A DNA stretch of 64,000 nucleotides from Mucilaginibacter sp. SMC90 (lineage in GTDB: Bacteria; Bacteroidota; Bacteroidia; Sphingobacteriales; Sphingobacteriaceae), in contig NZ_CP094527.1 in assembly GCF_022811725.1 (NCBI RefSeq), positions 4,216,001 to 4,280,000 of the forward strand, read 5' to 3'. The notes under the pieces are model-generated. The model searched no databases. It was given only the letters and a program-made list of their open reading frames with translations, and was not told the origin of the DNA. Below are positions 27,763 through 36,337 of the stretch, one piece after another. Position 1 is the stretch's first letter. Every line of letters starts with the position of its first letter. The position numbers were made by a program, and so were the translations under genes.

Positions 27763-29067
27763 TCACTCATCTTCCATTTTTGAATGCTTACGTGTATCGT
27801 TCATCGTGATGTACAGGATCAACGAAAGCGCGATGCAAACAGTTACATACCAGTAAAACCACTGCGCATGGTGTTCATTTTTGAACCACAAGGCAATATA
27901 CTCGGCAGTACCCCCAAATAACGATACGGCTATAGCATAAGGGAAGCCCACTCCAAGCGCACGCACATTAGCCGGAAAAAGTTCAGCCTTAACAACCGCG
28001 TTGATAGAGGTGTAACCACTTACGATGATCAGCGCGCAAAGGATCAGCGCAAATGCAACCCATACATCTTTGGTATGACTTAGCAAGGTCATAATAGGGA
28101 TAGTGCAAAGCGTGCCCAGTATTCCAAAACCAATAAGCAGTGGTTTACGGCCAATTTTATCTGATAGTAAGCCGAATAAAGGTTGTATCACCATAAATAC
28201 AGCTAATGTTAAGGTTGAGATGAGCGTAGCGGCACTTTTGCTAAAGCCTGAGGTGTTAACCAAAAACTTTTGCATATAGGTAGTGAACGTATAAAAGGCC
28301 AGCGTACCGCCAATGGTTAAGCCTATTACCGTAAAAACCGCTTTAGGGTGCTGCGTTAACGCTTTTATAGTACCATTCAGGGCATTGGGTTTGGTTCCCT
28401 CCTTTTCAAACGATGCAGACTCCTGTAAGCTCCGCCGTAAATACATGGTGGTAACGGCCAGTACTGCCCCTATACCAAAGGGAATGCGCCAGCCCCAGTC
28501 GTGCAATTGTTTTTCTGATAAAAATGCCCTCTGCAACAAAACCAACACGCCCAGCGCAAGCAACTGCCCCATAATGAGTGTTACATACTGAAAGCTCGAA
28601 TAAAAACCGCGATGCTTTTTTGTGGCCATTTCGCTTAAGTATGTGGCGCTGGTACCGTACTCGCCACCAACACTCAAGCCCTGGATAATACGGGCCAAAA
28701 CCAGCAATATAGGCGCGGCCACGCCAATAGATTTATAGCCCGGCGTTATGGCAATGATGAGAGAGCCAACACTCATCAACAATACAGAAAACGTGAGCGC
28801 GGTTTTACGGCCGCGTTTATCAGCAAAGGTACCCATCACCCAGCCGCCTATTGGCCGCATTAAAAAGCCGATGGCGAAAATACCTGCCGTGTTTAATAGC
28901 TGTACGGTTTGATTATCCGAGGGAAAAAAAGCATCTGAAAAATAAAGGGAAAAGGCTGTATAAGCATACCAGTCGTACCATTCAACCAAATTACCCAGCG
29001 ATCCCCCAATGATGGATTTGATGCGCCCACCCGTGGTTTGGGGTAATGGTGATTTTATTTCATTCAT
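27763..29067 (-). CDS. MFS transporter, metabolite:H+ symporter type (KgtP/ProP-like)
   Basis: Twelve-helix major facilitator of 434 residues of the metabolite:H+ symporter subfamily. Diagnostic features are the N-terminal GGSLGNLVEWYDWYAYTAFS, the loop motif GTFADKRGRKTALTFSVLLM and the substrate-path segment RIIQGLSVGGEYGTSATYLSE. Relatives move 2-oxoglutarate, citrate or betaine/proline into the cell. No linked metabolic gene fixes the substrate. It ends close to an intergenic repeat and starts 137 bp from the divergent DUF2851 gene. Confidence 0.9.
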   Translation of the reverse strand: MNEIKSPLPQTTGGRIKSIIGGSLGNLVEWYDWYAYTAFSLYFSDAFFPSDNQTVQLLNTAGIFAIGFLMRPIGGWVMGTFADKRGRKTALTFSVLLMSVGSLIIAITPGYKSIGVAAPILLVLARIIQGLSVGGEYGTSATYLSEMATKKHRGFYSSFQYVTLIMGQLLALGVLVLLQRAFLSEKQLHDWGWRIPFGIGAVLAVTTMYLRRSLQESASFEKEGTKPNALNGTIKALTQHPKAVFTVIGLTIGGTLAFYTFTTYMQKFLVNTSGFSKSAATLISTLTLAVFMVIQPLFGLLSDKIGRKPLLIGFGILGTLCTIPIMTLLSHTKDVWVAFALILCALIIVSGYTSINAVVKAELFPANVRALGVGFPYAIAVSLFGGTAEYIALWFKNEHHAQWFYWYVTVCIALSLILYITMNDTRKHSKMEDE

Positions 29068-29203
29068 AGGTTTGGCAGATATTGTTGGTTTCCGTAATAT
29101 TAGGAATTTTAAAATAGAGGTACAATACCAATATAATAACCGGCATATTTACTTTAATAAAACTTAATCAACCTAATCTAACCCTATCAACCACTCACCG
29201 AAC

Positions 29204-30490
29204 ATGCTTTTCACCGAAGATTTTTTGCATTACATATGGAAGTTCAGGCTATTTGAGCGCGAAAACCTGCAAACTGTAGATGGTGAAGAACTGGAGATCT
29301 TTTCGGCAGGACTACATAATTCAGATTCGGGCCCTGATTTCCACAATGCCAGGATCCGCATTGGCGAAACGGTTTGGGCCGGGAATGTAGAAGTGCACCT
29401 TTCTGCTTCCGACTGGCAAAAGCACGGACATACACATGACGGTGCTTATGATAACGTGATTCTGCATGTAGTTTATCACAATGATGTGCCGCTGTTTCTG
29501 CCAAGCGGGCGCAAAGTCCCAACACTTGAGCTGCAAAACCGTATCAGTGAAGAGCTTTACAATAAATACCATAAACTGGTTTTCGGCAATCAAACTTTTA
29601 TTCCCTGCGAAGCAGGCATAGCAACCGTTGATGGTCTCACCATGCAAAACTGGCTTACCCGTGTACTTGTTGAACGGATGGAAAAACGATCGGCCAATGT
29701 AGCGGCAGCTTTGGCACTTAACAAAGGCGATTGGGAGAAAACTTTTTACCAATTTTTAGCAGCAAACTTTGGCTTTAAAGTAAACGCCCTGCCGTTTGAG
29801 CTGATGGCAAAATCACTGCCTCAGCTTACCCTCGCCAAAAACAAAAACAACGCTATGCAAATAGAGGCGCTGATATTTGGGCAGGCAGGCTTTTTGGAGG
29901 GTGAGTTTAAAGATGAATATCCTTTGAAACTTCAAAAGGAATACAGCTATCTCAGCAAAAAATACAACCTTAAACCGATAGAGAACCATTTGTGGAAGTT
30001 TATGCGGCTAAGGCCTCAAAATTTTCCGACAATCAGGCTGGCGCAGTTTGCGGCGCTTATAGTACAATCAAGCCACCTGTTATCCAAAATACTGGAAATT
30101 AAAGAAGTAAAAGCCCTGCGTGGTTTGTTCACAGAGATCAAAGTGAATGATTACTGGGAAGATCATTACCGCTTTGATGTACAATCCAAGCCATCGTCAA
30201 AAAGTATGGGCGATGGATCTGTTGATATTTTGCTGCTTAATACCGTGGCCTTGTTCCTGTTCAGTTATGGCAAACAGCATCAGCAGCAATATTATATTAG
30301 TCGCAGTCTTAAATTATTAGAAAATTTACCGGCCGAAAAAAACAATATTATCGCCGATTTTGTTAACTTAGGAGTGAAAATTGATACTGCGTTTGAATCA
30401 CAGGCATTGCTTGAGTTAAAAAATAATTACTGTAACTATAAGAAATGCCTGCAATGCGGCGTTGGTAATAAGATACTAAAACTGGCCTGA
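29204..30490 (+). CDS. DUF2851 family protein
   Basis: Cytoplasmic protein of 428 residues matching DUF2851, a Bacteroidota family without known function. Its N-terminus holds the conserved NSDSGPDFHNARIRIG and GNVEVHLSASDWQKHGHTHD segments, which look like a nuclease-type acidic/histidine cluster, though this is only a pattern impression. The C-terminus has a cysteine pair (YKKCLQCGVGNKILK). The next gene, a PspC-domain protein, begins 4 bp after its stop, so the two are probably co-transcribed. Confidence 0.85.
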   Translation: MLFTEDFLHYIWKFRLFERENLQTVDGEELEIFSAGLHNSDSGPDFHNARIRIGETVWAGNVEVHLSASDWQKHGHTHDGAYDNVILHVVYHNDVPLFLPSGRKVPTLELQNRISEELYNKYHKLVFGNQTFIPCEAGIATVDGLTMQNWLTRVLVERMEKRSANVAAALALNKGDWEKTFYQFLAANFGFKVNALPFELMAKSLPQLTLAKNKNNAMQIEALIFGQAGFLEGEFKDEYPLKLQKEYSYLSKKYNLKPIENHLWKFMRLRPQNFPTIRLAQFAALIVQSSHLLSKILEIKEVKALRGLFTEIKVNDYWEDHYRFDVQSKPSSKSMGDGSVDILLLNTVALFLFSYGKQHQQQYYISRSLKLLENLPAEKNNIIADFVNLGVKIDTAFESQALLELKNNYCNYKKCLQCGVGNKILKLA

Positions 30491-30494
30491 CACC

Positions 30495-30716
30495 ATGCTA
30501 CAGCGAATACTCACTTTTTTTGAACGGTACTCTTTTGGCGTATGCACCTATCTTGGCGAGCGTTTTAATATTTCTATCTCCAAGATCCGGCTTTTCTTTA
30601 TCTACTCCTCGTTCCTGGCGGTAGGTTTTCCGCTCATATTTTATTTCTTTGCTGGTATTGTATTGGATATCAGGAATTTCATCAAACGCAAACATACCGG
30701 GGTTACTGATCTTTAA
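30495..30716 (+). CDS. PspC-domain small membrane protein
   Basis: Protein of 73 residues with the PspC fold: an amphipathic start (RILTFFERYSFGVCTYLGERF), a short helix and one strong membrane span (FFIYSSFLAVGFPLIFYFFAGIVL), then a basic tail. PspC proteins sense envelope stress in the phage-shock system of other bacteria. It follows DUF2851 closely, without pspA or pspB nearby, a common arrangement for stand-alone Bacteroidota PspC proteins. Confidence 0.85.
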   Translation: MLQRILTFFERYSFGVCTYLGERFNISISKIRLFFIYSSFLAVGFPLIFYFFAGIVLDIRNFIKRKHTGVTDL

Positions 30717-30721
30717 CCGCT

Positions 30722-30806
30722 GACTTTTTTTGATTACGTTGATTTCGCTGATTTTTGTTTTATGGATTTCACTGATTGCTTTTTGATTTCACCGATTTCG
30801 GATTGG
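30722..30806. repeat. GATTTCRCTGATTT imperfect direct repeats
   Basis: Three imperfect copies of a GATTTC(G/A)C(T/C)GATT unit (about 30742-30752, 30767-30778 and 30785-30798) lie in the 108-bp gap between convergent genes. The repetition is visible by eye; its function is unknown. Confidence 0.5.
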
Positions 30807-30824
30807 GGACACCTATATCATTCA

Positions 30825-31184
30825 TTAAACCAGTTTACCCGTTTTTACGGCATCCTGTAGGTTCCGCACTTTAAATTTGGGGGTATAGCAGTATTGGGCC
30901 AGCTGCTTAACCCACGTGGTGTTGTAGCCAAACATCAATTTTATCATCTTTACCCGGGTTGAGCCTTTGGGATAGCCGTATTTATACCAGCTGAATTTGG
31001 ACGGATCGACATTAAACTCTTCGGCAAAATCGGCAAGAAAAAGATCTATCTCAATATCAAAAATATCCAGATCAAGATCGATACTGGTATCGAGGCTCAG
31101 GCTGTGTGGGTCAACCTTGTGGATCTTATACCTGTTGCAATAATCAACAATAAATTCTTTTAAGGGTGGCAGTATCTCTTCCAT
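30825..31184 (-). CDS. DUF1493 family protein
   Basis: Small cytoplasmic protein of 119 residues matching DUF1493. The acidic middle (LDTSIDLDLDIFDIEIDLFLADFAEEFNVD) is followed by FSWYKYGYPKG, a layout reminiscent of acyl-carrier-protein-like four-helix folds, without the serine attachment site. No partner gene is adjacent and the role is unknown. Confidence 0.75.
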   Translation of the reverse strand: MEEILPPLKEFIVDYCNRYKIHKVDPHSLSLDTSIDLDLDIFDIEIDLFLADFAEEFNVDPSKFSWYKYGYPKGSTRVKMIKLMFGYNTTWVKQLAQYCYTPKFKVRNLQDAVKTGKLV

Positions 31185-31389
31185 TTAAACGAATATTAAT
31201 TTGACCATTTAAGTTATGAGACGTAGCTTTTGAAATAAGGTTGCATACAAATTTACTTTATTTTTAAATCCCTTAAATTGAGCTCAATAGTTAATAAATG
31301 TTAAATTTTTATTGCTGCTTAACGACCCTTTATGCTGCTAAAATCAACCCGATGTATTATTATTGCACCAGGTAAACCAGATACTTCAA

Positions 31390-32082
31390 ATGAACCTAAA
31401 AGTAATTGCCTTTGATGCCGATGATACCCTTTGGGTAAACGAACCTTACTTTCAAGCTACTGAGGAAAGGTTTTGCAGTCTGCTCGAAAATTTTTCGCCG
31501 CAGCATACCATTTCCAAAGAGCTTTTTAAGGTTGAAGTTGATAACCTGCCGCTTTATGGTTATGGGATAAAAGGCTACATCCTGAGCATGATTGAGGCAG
31601 CGCTAAGTATTTCCGAAAAAAACATCAGTGTTGAGGTAGTTGAAACGATACTGCAATATGGCAAGGATATGCTTAACCAACCGATAGAAATCCTAAATGA
31701 CGTAGAGCATGTATTATCTTCATTAAAAGACCATTACAGGCTGGTGGTAGCTACCAAAGGCGACCTGCTTGACCAGGAGCGCAAACTCAAAAAATCCGGA
31801 CTGGCACATTACTTTCACCACATCGAGATCATGAGCGATAAAAAGGAAGATGATTATATCAAGCTGATCAAACACCTTGATATCAATCCCGAAGAATTTA
31901 TGATGATCGGTAACTCCCTAAAATCAGATGTGATGCCGGTGATCAATATTGGCGGGCATGCTGTTCACGTACCTTTTCATACCACCTGGGCGCATGAACA
32001 CGTGGAGACCGTTTTAACTCACGAAAATTTTAAACAGGCTGATAAGATCAGCGAGGTGCTGGAGTTTGTTATGAAGTCCTAA
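31390..32082 (+). CDS. HAD-family phosphatase
   Basis: Haloacid-dehalogenase hydrolase of 230 residues. The ATG at 31390 places motif I near the N-terminus (MNLKVIAFDADDTLW, nucleophile D9 and acid D11); an upstream TTG is not needed. The helical cap spans about 20-90, motif II is VVATKG, and motif IV is FMMIGNSLKSDVMP. Such enzymes hydrolyse small phosphate esters such as phosphoglycolate or nucleotides. The substrate is not deducible. Confidence 0.88.
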   Translation: MNLKVIAFDADDTLWVNEPYFQATEERFCSLLENFSPQHTISKELFKVEVDNLPLYGYGIKGYILSMIEAALSISEKNISVEVVETILQYGKDMLNQPIEILNDVEHVLSSLKDHYRLVVATKGDLLDQERKLKKSGLAHYFHHIEIMSDKKEDDYIKLIKHLDINPEEFMMIGNSLKSDVMPVINIGGHAVHVPFHTTWAHEHVETVLTHENFKQADKISEVLEFVMKS

Positions 32083-32089
32083 GCTCCAA

Positions 32090-32184
32090 GCCGGAAGTCT
32101 CGAGTATTAAGTTTAAAGTCAATTTACTCTGCTCATTACTTTCGACTAAAAACTTAGAACTTAAGACTTCCGACTTAAGACTCT
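32090..32184. repeat. CTTAAGACTT-type intergenic repeat, copy 1
   Basis: AT-rich stretch between convergent genes with long inverted segments: CGGAAGTCT near 32092 pairs with AGACTTCCG near 32165, and AAGT/ACTT units recur between them. The 3' part (TTAAGACTTCCGACTTAAGA) recurs nearly unchanged at 50353-50375. Confidence 0.6.
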
Positions 32185-32695
32185 AAATACTTTTCTCCAT
32201 CACTATCAGTTCAATATGCTGTTTAGCATCGCCGAAACGTCCATGGGCGTGAAAAGGCTGAATTTCGCCGGTTGGTCTGTAGCCCCGGCGCTCGTACCAG
32301 CTTATAAGTTCAAAACGGGTGCTGATCACTGTCATCGTTAGCGTATGGCAATTATGTTTACGTGCGTAAACTTCGGCTTCTTCAATTAAGGCACGCCCTA
32401 CACCTTTATTTTGCAGCATTGGCGATACACTAAACATCCCTACATACAGCTTCGGATACCTGATCTCAAGATAAACTGTGCCGGTTATATAGCCATCCTC
32501 ATCGGTATGTTTTAAAATGATGATATTTTCATCATTCATATAAGTGGTAAGTGTTTCTTCATCAATGCGAAGCCCTCCAATTAAATCGGCTTCGGTTGTC
32601 CATCCTTTTTTGGAGCTTTCGCCACGGTAAGCACTATTCACTAAAACGTTAAGTTCAGGAACATCAACAACGGTGGCTTGAGTTATTACAGGCAT
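32183..32695 (-). CDS. GNAT-family N-acetyltransferase
   Basis: Acetyltransferase of 170 residues. The acetyl-CoA-binding segment is LQNKGVGRALIEEAEVYARK (consensus Q/RxxGxG/A), preceded by the beta-4 strand VGMFSVSPM, and followed by the conserved ERRGYRPTGEI. The family transfers acetyl from acetyl-CoA to an amine of a small molecule or protein. The substrate is unknown and no neighbour suggests one. Confidence 0.88.
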   Translation of the reverse strand: MPVITQATVVDVPELNVLVNSAYRGESSKKGWTTEADLIGGLRIDEETLTTYMNDENIIILKHTDEDGYITGTVYLEIRYPKLYVGMFSVSPMLQNKGVGRALIEEAEVYARKHNCHTLTMTVISTRFELISWYERRGYRPTGEIQPFHAHGRFGDAKQHIELIVMEKSI

Positions 32696-32867
32696 ATGCT
32701 TAATTTAAGGACGCCAAATGTAGTATTTGCAAACTTTAAATAAAAGAACAAGGCATAATTTTAAAGCCTGCGCAGTTATATCAAATGACATTAAAAAATC
32801 CATTCGTTTTAAAACCAAGCTGTATATTTAATAGTTAATAACACATCTGTTTATATTAAACCCAGCC

Positions 32868-33794
32868 ATGGCTTTTATAGATTATTACAAAGTATTAGAG
32901 CTTGATAAAAATGCATCCGAAAAGGATATTAAAAATGCATACCGCAAGCTGGCCCGCAAGTATCACCCCGACCTTAACCCTAACGATGAAGAGGCCAACA
33001 AAAAGTTTCAGCAGTTAAACGAGGCGAATGAAGTATTAAGCGACCCGGAAAAGCGAAAGAAATACGACAAATATGGCGAAAACTGGCAGCATGGCGAAGC
33101 GTACGAACAACAGGCACGCCAACAGCCCGGCGGGCAAGGCGGTGGCTTTGGTGGGTATGGCGGCTTCGGCGGTGCAGAGGGATTTGGAAGTACTGAAGGT
33201 TTTGGAAGTGAAGATTTTTCGGATTTCTTTCAGTCGATGTTTGGCGGTGCCGGAAGTGCGCGCGGAGGCAGACAGGCAAAATTCCGCGGGCAGGATTATA
33301 ATGCCTCGTTGAGCTTAAATCTTCGCGATGTACTTGAAACACATAAGCAAACGCTCACCGTTAACGGCAAAAATATCCGCATCACTATACCCGCAGGTAT
33401 CGAGAACGGGCAAACCATTAAAATAGCCGGTCATGGCGCTCCGGGCGTAAACGGCGGCCCTGCCGGCGACTTGTATATTCAGTTTAACGTTGCCCCTGAC
33501 GCCGGCTTTAAACGTGATGGGAACAATTTATATACCACGTCAAAACTTGACCTATACACTGCTATTTTGGGCGGTGAAATAACTGCTGATACATTAAACG
33601 GCAAGGTTAAAGTGAAAGTAAGCCCGGAAACACAAAATGGCACCAAAGTAAAGCTGAAGGGCAAAGGTATGCCTGTTTATAAAAAAGAGAATGAATTTGG
33701 CGACCTATACCTGACCTACGACATCCAAACTCCAACCAACCTTACCGAAAAACAAAAGCAACTGTTTGAAGAACTGGCCAAATCATCAGCCTAA
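32868..33794 (+). CDS. cbpA: CbpA-like DnaJ co-chaperone
   Basis: Hsp40 co-chaperone of 308 residues. The J-domain (1-70) has the essential HPD at 33-35 (KYHPDLNPND); a glycine/phenylalanine-rich linker follows (about 85-145, with repeated GFGS/EGFG units), then the two beta-barrel substrate-binding C-terminal domains (RITIPAGIENGQTIKI...). It lacks the cysteine-rich zinc finger of true DnaJ, which together with the next gene, cbpM, identifies the curved-DNA-binding protein A type. It should stimulate DnaK and may bind DNA. Confidence 0.9.
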   Translation: MAFIDYYKVLELDKNASEKDIKNAYRKLARKYHPDLNPNDEEANKKFQQLNEANEVLSDPEKRKKYDKYGENWQHGEAYEQQARQQPGGQGGGFGGYGGFGGAEGFGSTEGFGSEDFSDFFQSMFGGAGSARGGRQAKFRGQDYNASLSLNLRDVLETHKQTLTVNGKNIRITIPAGIENGQTIKIAGHGAPGVNGGPAGDLYIQFNVAPDAGFKRDGNNLYTTSKLDLYTAILGGEITADTLNGKVKVKVSPETQNGTKVKLKGKGMPVYKKENEFGDLYLTYDIQTPTNLTEKQKQLFEELAKSSA

Positions 33795-33806
33795 ATTAAA
33801 CGCATT

Positions 33807-34097
33807 ATGAAAACAGCAGAGTTAATAGCCGCAAACGATTTTTGTGTATACCATAATGTTGAATACACCTTTATTACTTCATTACATGAAGCGGGCCTGG
33901 TTGAAATTACTATCATCAATGAAACCACCTTCATCCCACAAACCGAACTCCAAAAGCTGGAAAAGCTGATCAGTCTGCACGAACTGGATATCAATATAGC
34001 AGGTATTGAAGCTATCTCTCACTTGCTTGAACGGATCGAAAAACTACAGGAAGATATGAAGTATTTGAAAAACAGGCTGAGGTTGTATGAGGATTGA
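33807..34097 (+). CDS. cbpM: Chaperone modulator CbpM
   Basis: Protein of 96 residues starting 12 bp after cbpA. It resembles CbpM, the specific inhibitor that binds the CbpA J-domain. The N-terminus (ELIAANDFCVYHNVEYTFITSLHEAGLVEI) is MerR-like; then INETTFIPQTELQKLEKLISLHELDINIAGIEAI and a leucine-rich coiled coil (HLLERIEKLQEDMKYLKNRLR). Co-transcription with cbpA is near certain from spacing. Confidence 0.88.
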   Translation: MKTAELIAANDFCVYHNVEYTFITSLHEAGLVEITIINETTFIPQTELQKLEKLISLHELDINIAGIEAISHLLERIEKLQEDMKYLKNRLRLYED

Positions 34098-34125
34098 TTC
34101 CCCCCTTAGGAGAAAGAAATATAAC

Positions 34126-34221
34126 GCGTCATTGCGAGGTACGAAGCAATCCCCAAGAGGCAGAGCAGCTATACAAATCTCTCTGTACAGTTTGGGATTG
34201 CTTCGTACCTCGCAATGACGC
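34126..34221. repeat. Palindromic dispersed repeat, family A copy 2
   Basis: Two perfectly complementary 28-bp arms (34126-34153 and 34194-34221; outer end GCGTCATTGCGAGGTACG) around a 40-nt loop with CTCTCTGTACAGTT. Same family as the copy at 26422. The C-to-T change in one arm is matched by the complementary change in the other. Confidence 0.9.
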
Positions 34222-34253
34222 TATTTTAATTAATTGCAGAAAAGCTGCCGCCA

Positions 34254-35939
34254 CTACACCAAATACTTATTCATCATCCGCTCACTTATGATATTAGCTT
34301 CATCAATAACCGGTTCAGGGTATCCCATTGATTTGAGAATGGCGATGCCGTTTGTATTTTTAAGCAAGCCTTGTTTCAGAATATAATCAAACACCAGCAC
34401 CCGCCCGTCTTTCGACTCTGAGAATGAATACACAACAAAGTCCTCATCCAGCAGTTCGGCCAATTCAAGGTCATGGGTTGAAACAAACACAAAATTCTGA
34501 TTAGCTGTAATATATGACAGAACTGATTTTGCTGCCGCGATGCGCTCAATGGTGTTGGTACCCCTGAAAATTTCATCAATGATCACCAGGCTTTTTATCT
34601 CTTCCTTTTTAGCGCTGTTATCGAGGATATTTAAAATTGCCGATGCCTGTGCCTGAAAATAGCTCTTTTGTTCATCAATATTATCGCTGGTTTTTATACT
34701 GGTTTGTATTTTCAGCAACGGCGCTTTGTAAGCCTTTGCACAACTTGTAAATATAGTTTGGGACAACAGCGTGTTTATACCCAGCGCTTTAATAAATGTA
34801 GTTTTACCAGCCATGTTAGATCCGGTGATCAATGCTCCCCTATCGGCATCCGTTGTATAAAGCGAATTGCTTACACAATTGATTACCAGTGGATGAAAAA
34901 GTTCAGTAACCTCTATCCTTTCCTCACCTTCCGTAAACTCCGGCTTCGCATACGCAGGCAACCCGTCACGTACAGATTGTATTGCTATCAATGTATCGGC
35001 CCGGCCAATAAATTCATACACCACTTTTATATCATTACGATATTTACTTACCTGTGTCAACGATGAACTGTATGTACCCGGCTCAATTACAAAAAGCAAC
35101 TTAAATAACCGGAAAATTTCATAACTAATTTGGCTTGTACTATTTACAAAGCCACTTTCTATGCTCACAAACTTAAGCGCCCGTTTTAGTCCTGTTAAGT
35201 TGGTAAGAGACTGTTTTACCTCCGGTACCTGACCAAATTTCCCGCTTTTTACCAAGGCCACCGCAACTTTATGCATAACCAGCATTTGAGGTAGTGCCTG
35301 GGTATAAGAAGAAATTCCCCTACGGTTAGTGATATGTATAACAATGTTGTAAGCAAACAACAGCACTAAAAATATGACACTAAAAATATTGGGAATAGCA
35401 ATTAATGATATAAGGGTTGCCAAAATCAGAAACGGAGAAACTCTGATATAAAAGTTCACTACAGGTGATAATACCGGCTCATGTACTTTAAGAAAAAGAT
35501 CAGCGATAAAATAGGCATCAGGATGGTTAAGCCTGGATAATTCAACCTCTATCAATTCCCGCCCGGGAATATCCATATTAAGGTCCTCAATACTATTATC
35601 AAGGTCATGCAAAGCATCGATATCGGTTATAGGATGGTGCAGCAAATTAAACAGGTATTGTTTACCGGGTTTGCTGTTCGTTCTGTCAATGTAGTTGAAA
35701 ACATTGATCAGATCGAGGTCATTTGCAGTTTGAGTTGAAAGCTTATTTTTATTTTCTGCCGAATTTAAGTAGATACTGATCAACTCAAAATTTCGGCGCG
35801 CATTAACAGGCTTACCCCACTTACCTTTAATTTTCACCAATCGTTTTTTAGCCCAACGTAACCTATCATAATATGACTTTATATAAAACGCCCCGCTTAT
35901 AATAAGAACAATTATTGCAAAAAAGACAAAGTAATACAT
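34254..35939 (-). CDS. Membrane-anchored MutS-type ATPase
   Basis: Protein of 561 residues joining membrane helices to the MutS core. Spans are predicted at 3-24 and two at about 168-202 (SPFLILATLISLIAI, IFSVIFLVLLFAYNIVI). A MutS clamp/lever-like helical region follows (210-360), then the ABC-type ATPase: Walker A GSNMAGKTT at 373-381, Walker B LVIIDEIFRGTN at 451-462 and the switch histidine in STHDLE at 487-492. There is no mismatch-recognition domain and no Smr nuclease, so it is neither MutS1 nor MutS2. The role is unknown; membrane placement suggests something other than ordinary mismatch repair. Confidence 0.85.
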   Translation of the reverse strand: MYYFVFFAIIVLIISGAFYIKSYYDRLRWAKKRLVKIKGKWGKPVNARRNFELISIYLNSAENKNKLSTQTANDLDLINVFNYIDRTNSKPGKQYLFNLLHHPITDIDALHDLDNSIEDLNMDIPGRELIEVELSRLNHPDAYFIADLFLKVHEPVLSPVVNFYIRVSPFLILATLISLIAIPNIFSVIFLVLLFAYNIVIHITNRRGISSYTQALPQMLVMHKVAVALVKSGKFGQVPEVKQSLTNLTGLKRALKFVSIESGFVNSTSQISYEIFRLFKLLFVIEPGTYSSSLTQVSKYRNDIKVVYEFIGRADTLIAIQSVRDGLPAYAKPEFTEGEERIEVTELFHPLVINCVSNSLYTTDADRGALITGSNMAGKTTFIKALGINTLLSQTIFTSCAKAYKAPLLKIQTSIKTSDNIDEQKSYFQAQASAILNILDNSAKKEEIKSLVIIDEIFRGTNTIERIAAAKSVLSYITANQNFVFVSTHDLELAELLDEDFVVYSFSESKDGRVLVFDYILKQGLLKNTNGIAILKSMGYPEPVIDEANIISERMMNKYLV

Positions 35940-36030
35940 GCCTAAAAATATAAATTTTAATTAAACCAACCTATCTGTCACCAGTCATAATTATGTATTA
36001 CAATTCAGGTATTAACTAAAATTTACAACC

Positions 36031-36294
36031 ATGAAATTGATCAGATTTTCAATAATAGCTTTTGTGATGATGTTTTCATTTCAGTTTGCGAAAGCTCAAA
36101 GCATAAGTATACATGCACATTTTGGACATCCATATCACCGGGTAGTTTACACAAGGGGATATTATGCAAGGCAGGTTTATTATGGACGTGATGTTTATTA
36201 CGGGCGTCCGCATTACTACGCATCACGATATTATGATGCGCCCGTATATCGCCACAGATATTATCGTGTTAATCATTACTACAGACACTGGTAA
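36031..36294 (+). CDS. Small secreted Tyr/His/Arg-rich protein
   Basis: Protein of 87 residues with a clear signal peptide (MKLIRFSIIAFVMMFSFQFAKAQ). The mature part is very rich in tyrosine, histidine and arginine (HYYASRYYDAPVYRHRYYRV), with loosely repeated YYG/YYR units. Similar low-complexity secreted proteins occur in Sphingobacteriaceae. Histidine content could bind metal, but this is speculation. It ends 9 bp before a strong terminator. Confidence 0.75.
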   Translation: MKLIRFSIIAFVMMFSFQFAKAQSISIHAHFGHPYHRVVYTRGYYARQVYYGRDVYYGRPHYYASRYYDAPVYRHRYYRVNHYYRHW

Positions 36295-36303
36295 AGTAAA
36301 CAA

Positions 36304-36332
36304 GAAGCCCCCGGGATTATCCCAGGGGCTTC
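36304..36332. terminator. Bidirectional intrinsic terminator
   Basis: GAAGCCCCcGGGA / TCCCaGGGGCTTC stem of 13 positions with one mismatch and a short loop, between the convergent small secreted protein gene and the PAS protein gene. TTTT follows on the plus strand. Confidence 0.8.
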
Positions 36333-36337
36333 CTGTT

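Noticed and set aside
29321..29752. 143-residue antisense frame in DUF2851
   Set aside because: Shadow of the real coding frame; no motif, no start context.
32868..33794. True DnaJ
   Set aside because: No cysteine-rich zinc-finger repeats and next to cbpM; CbpA fits better.
26401..34260. CRISPR array
   Set aside because: The palindromes occur as isolated copies, not regularly spaced repeats with spacers.
34254..35939. MutS1 or MutS2 mismatch/recombination protein
   Set aside because: No mismatch-recognition domain, no Smr nuclease, and membrane helices are present.
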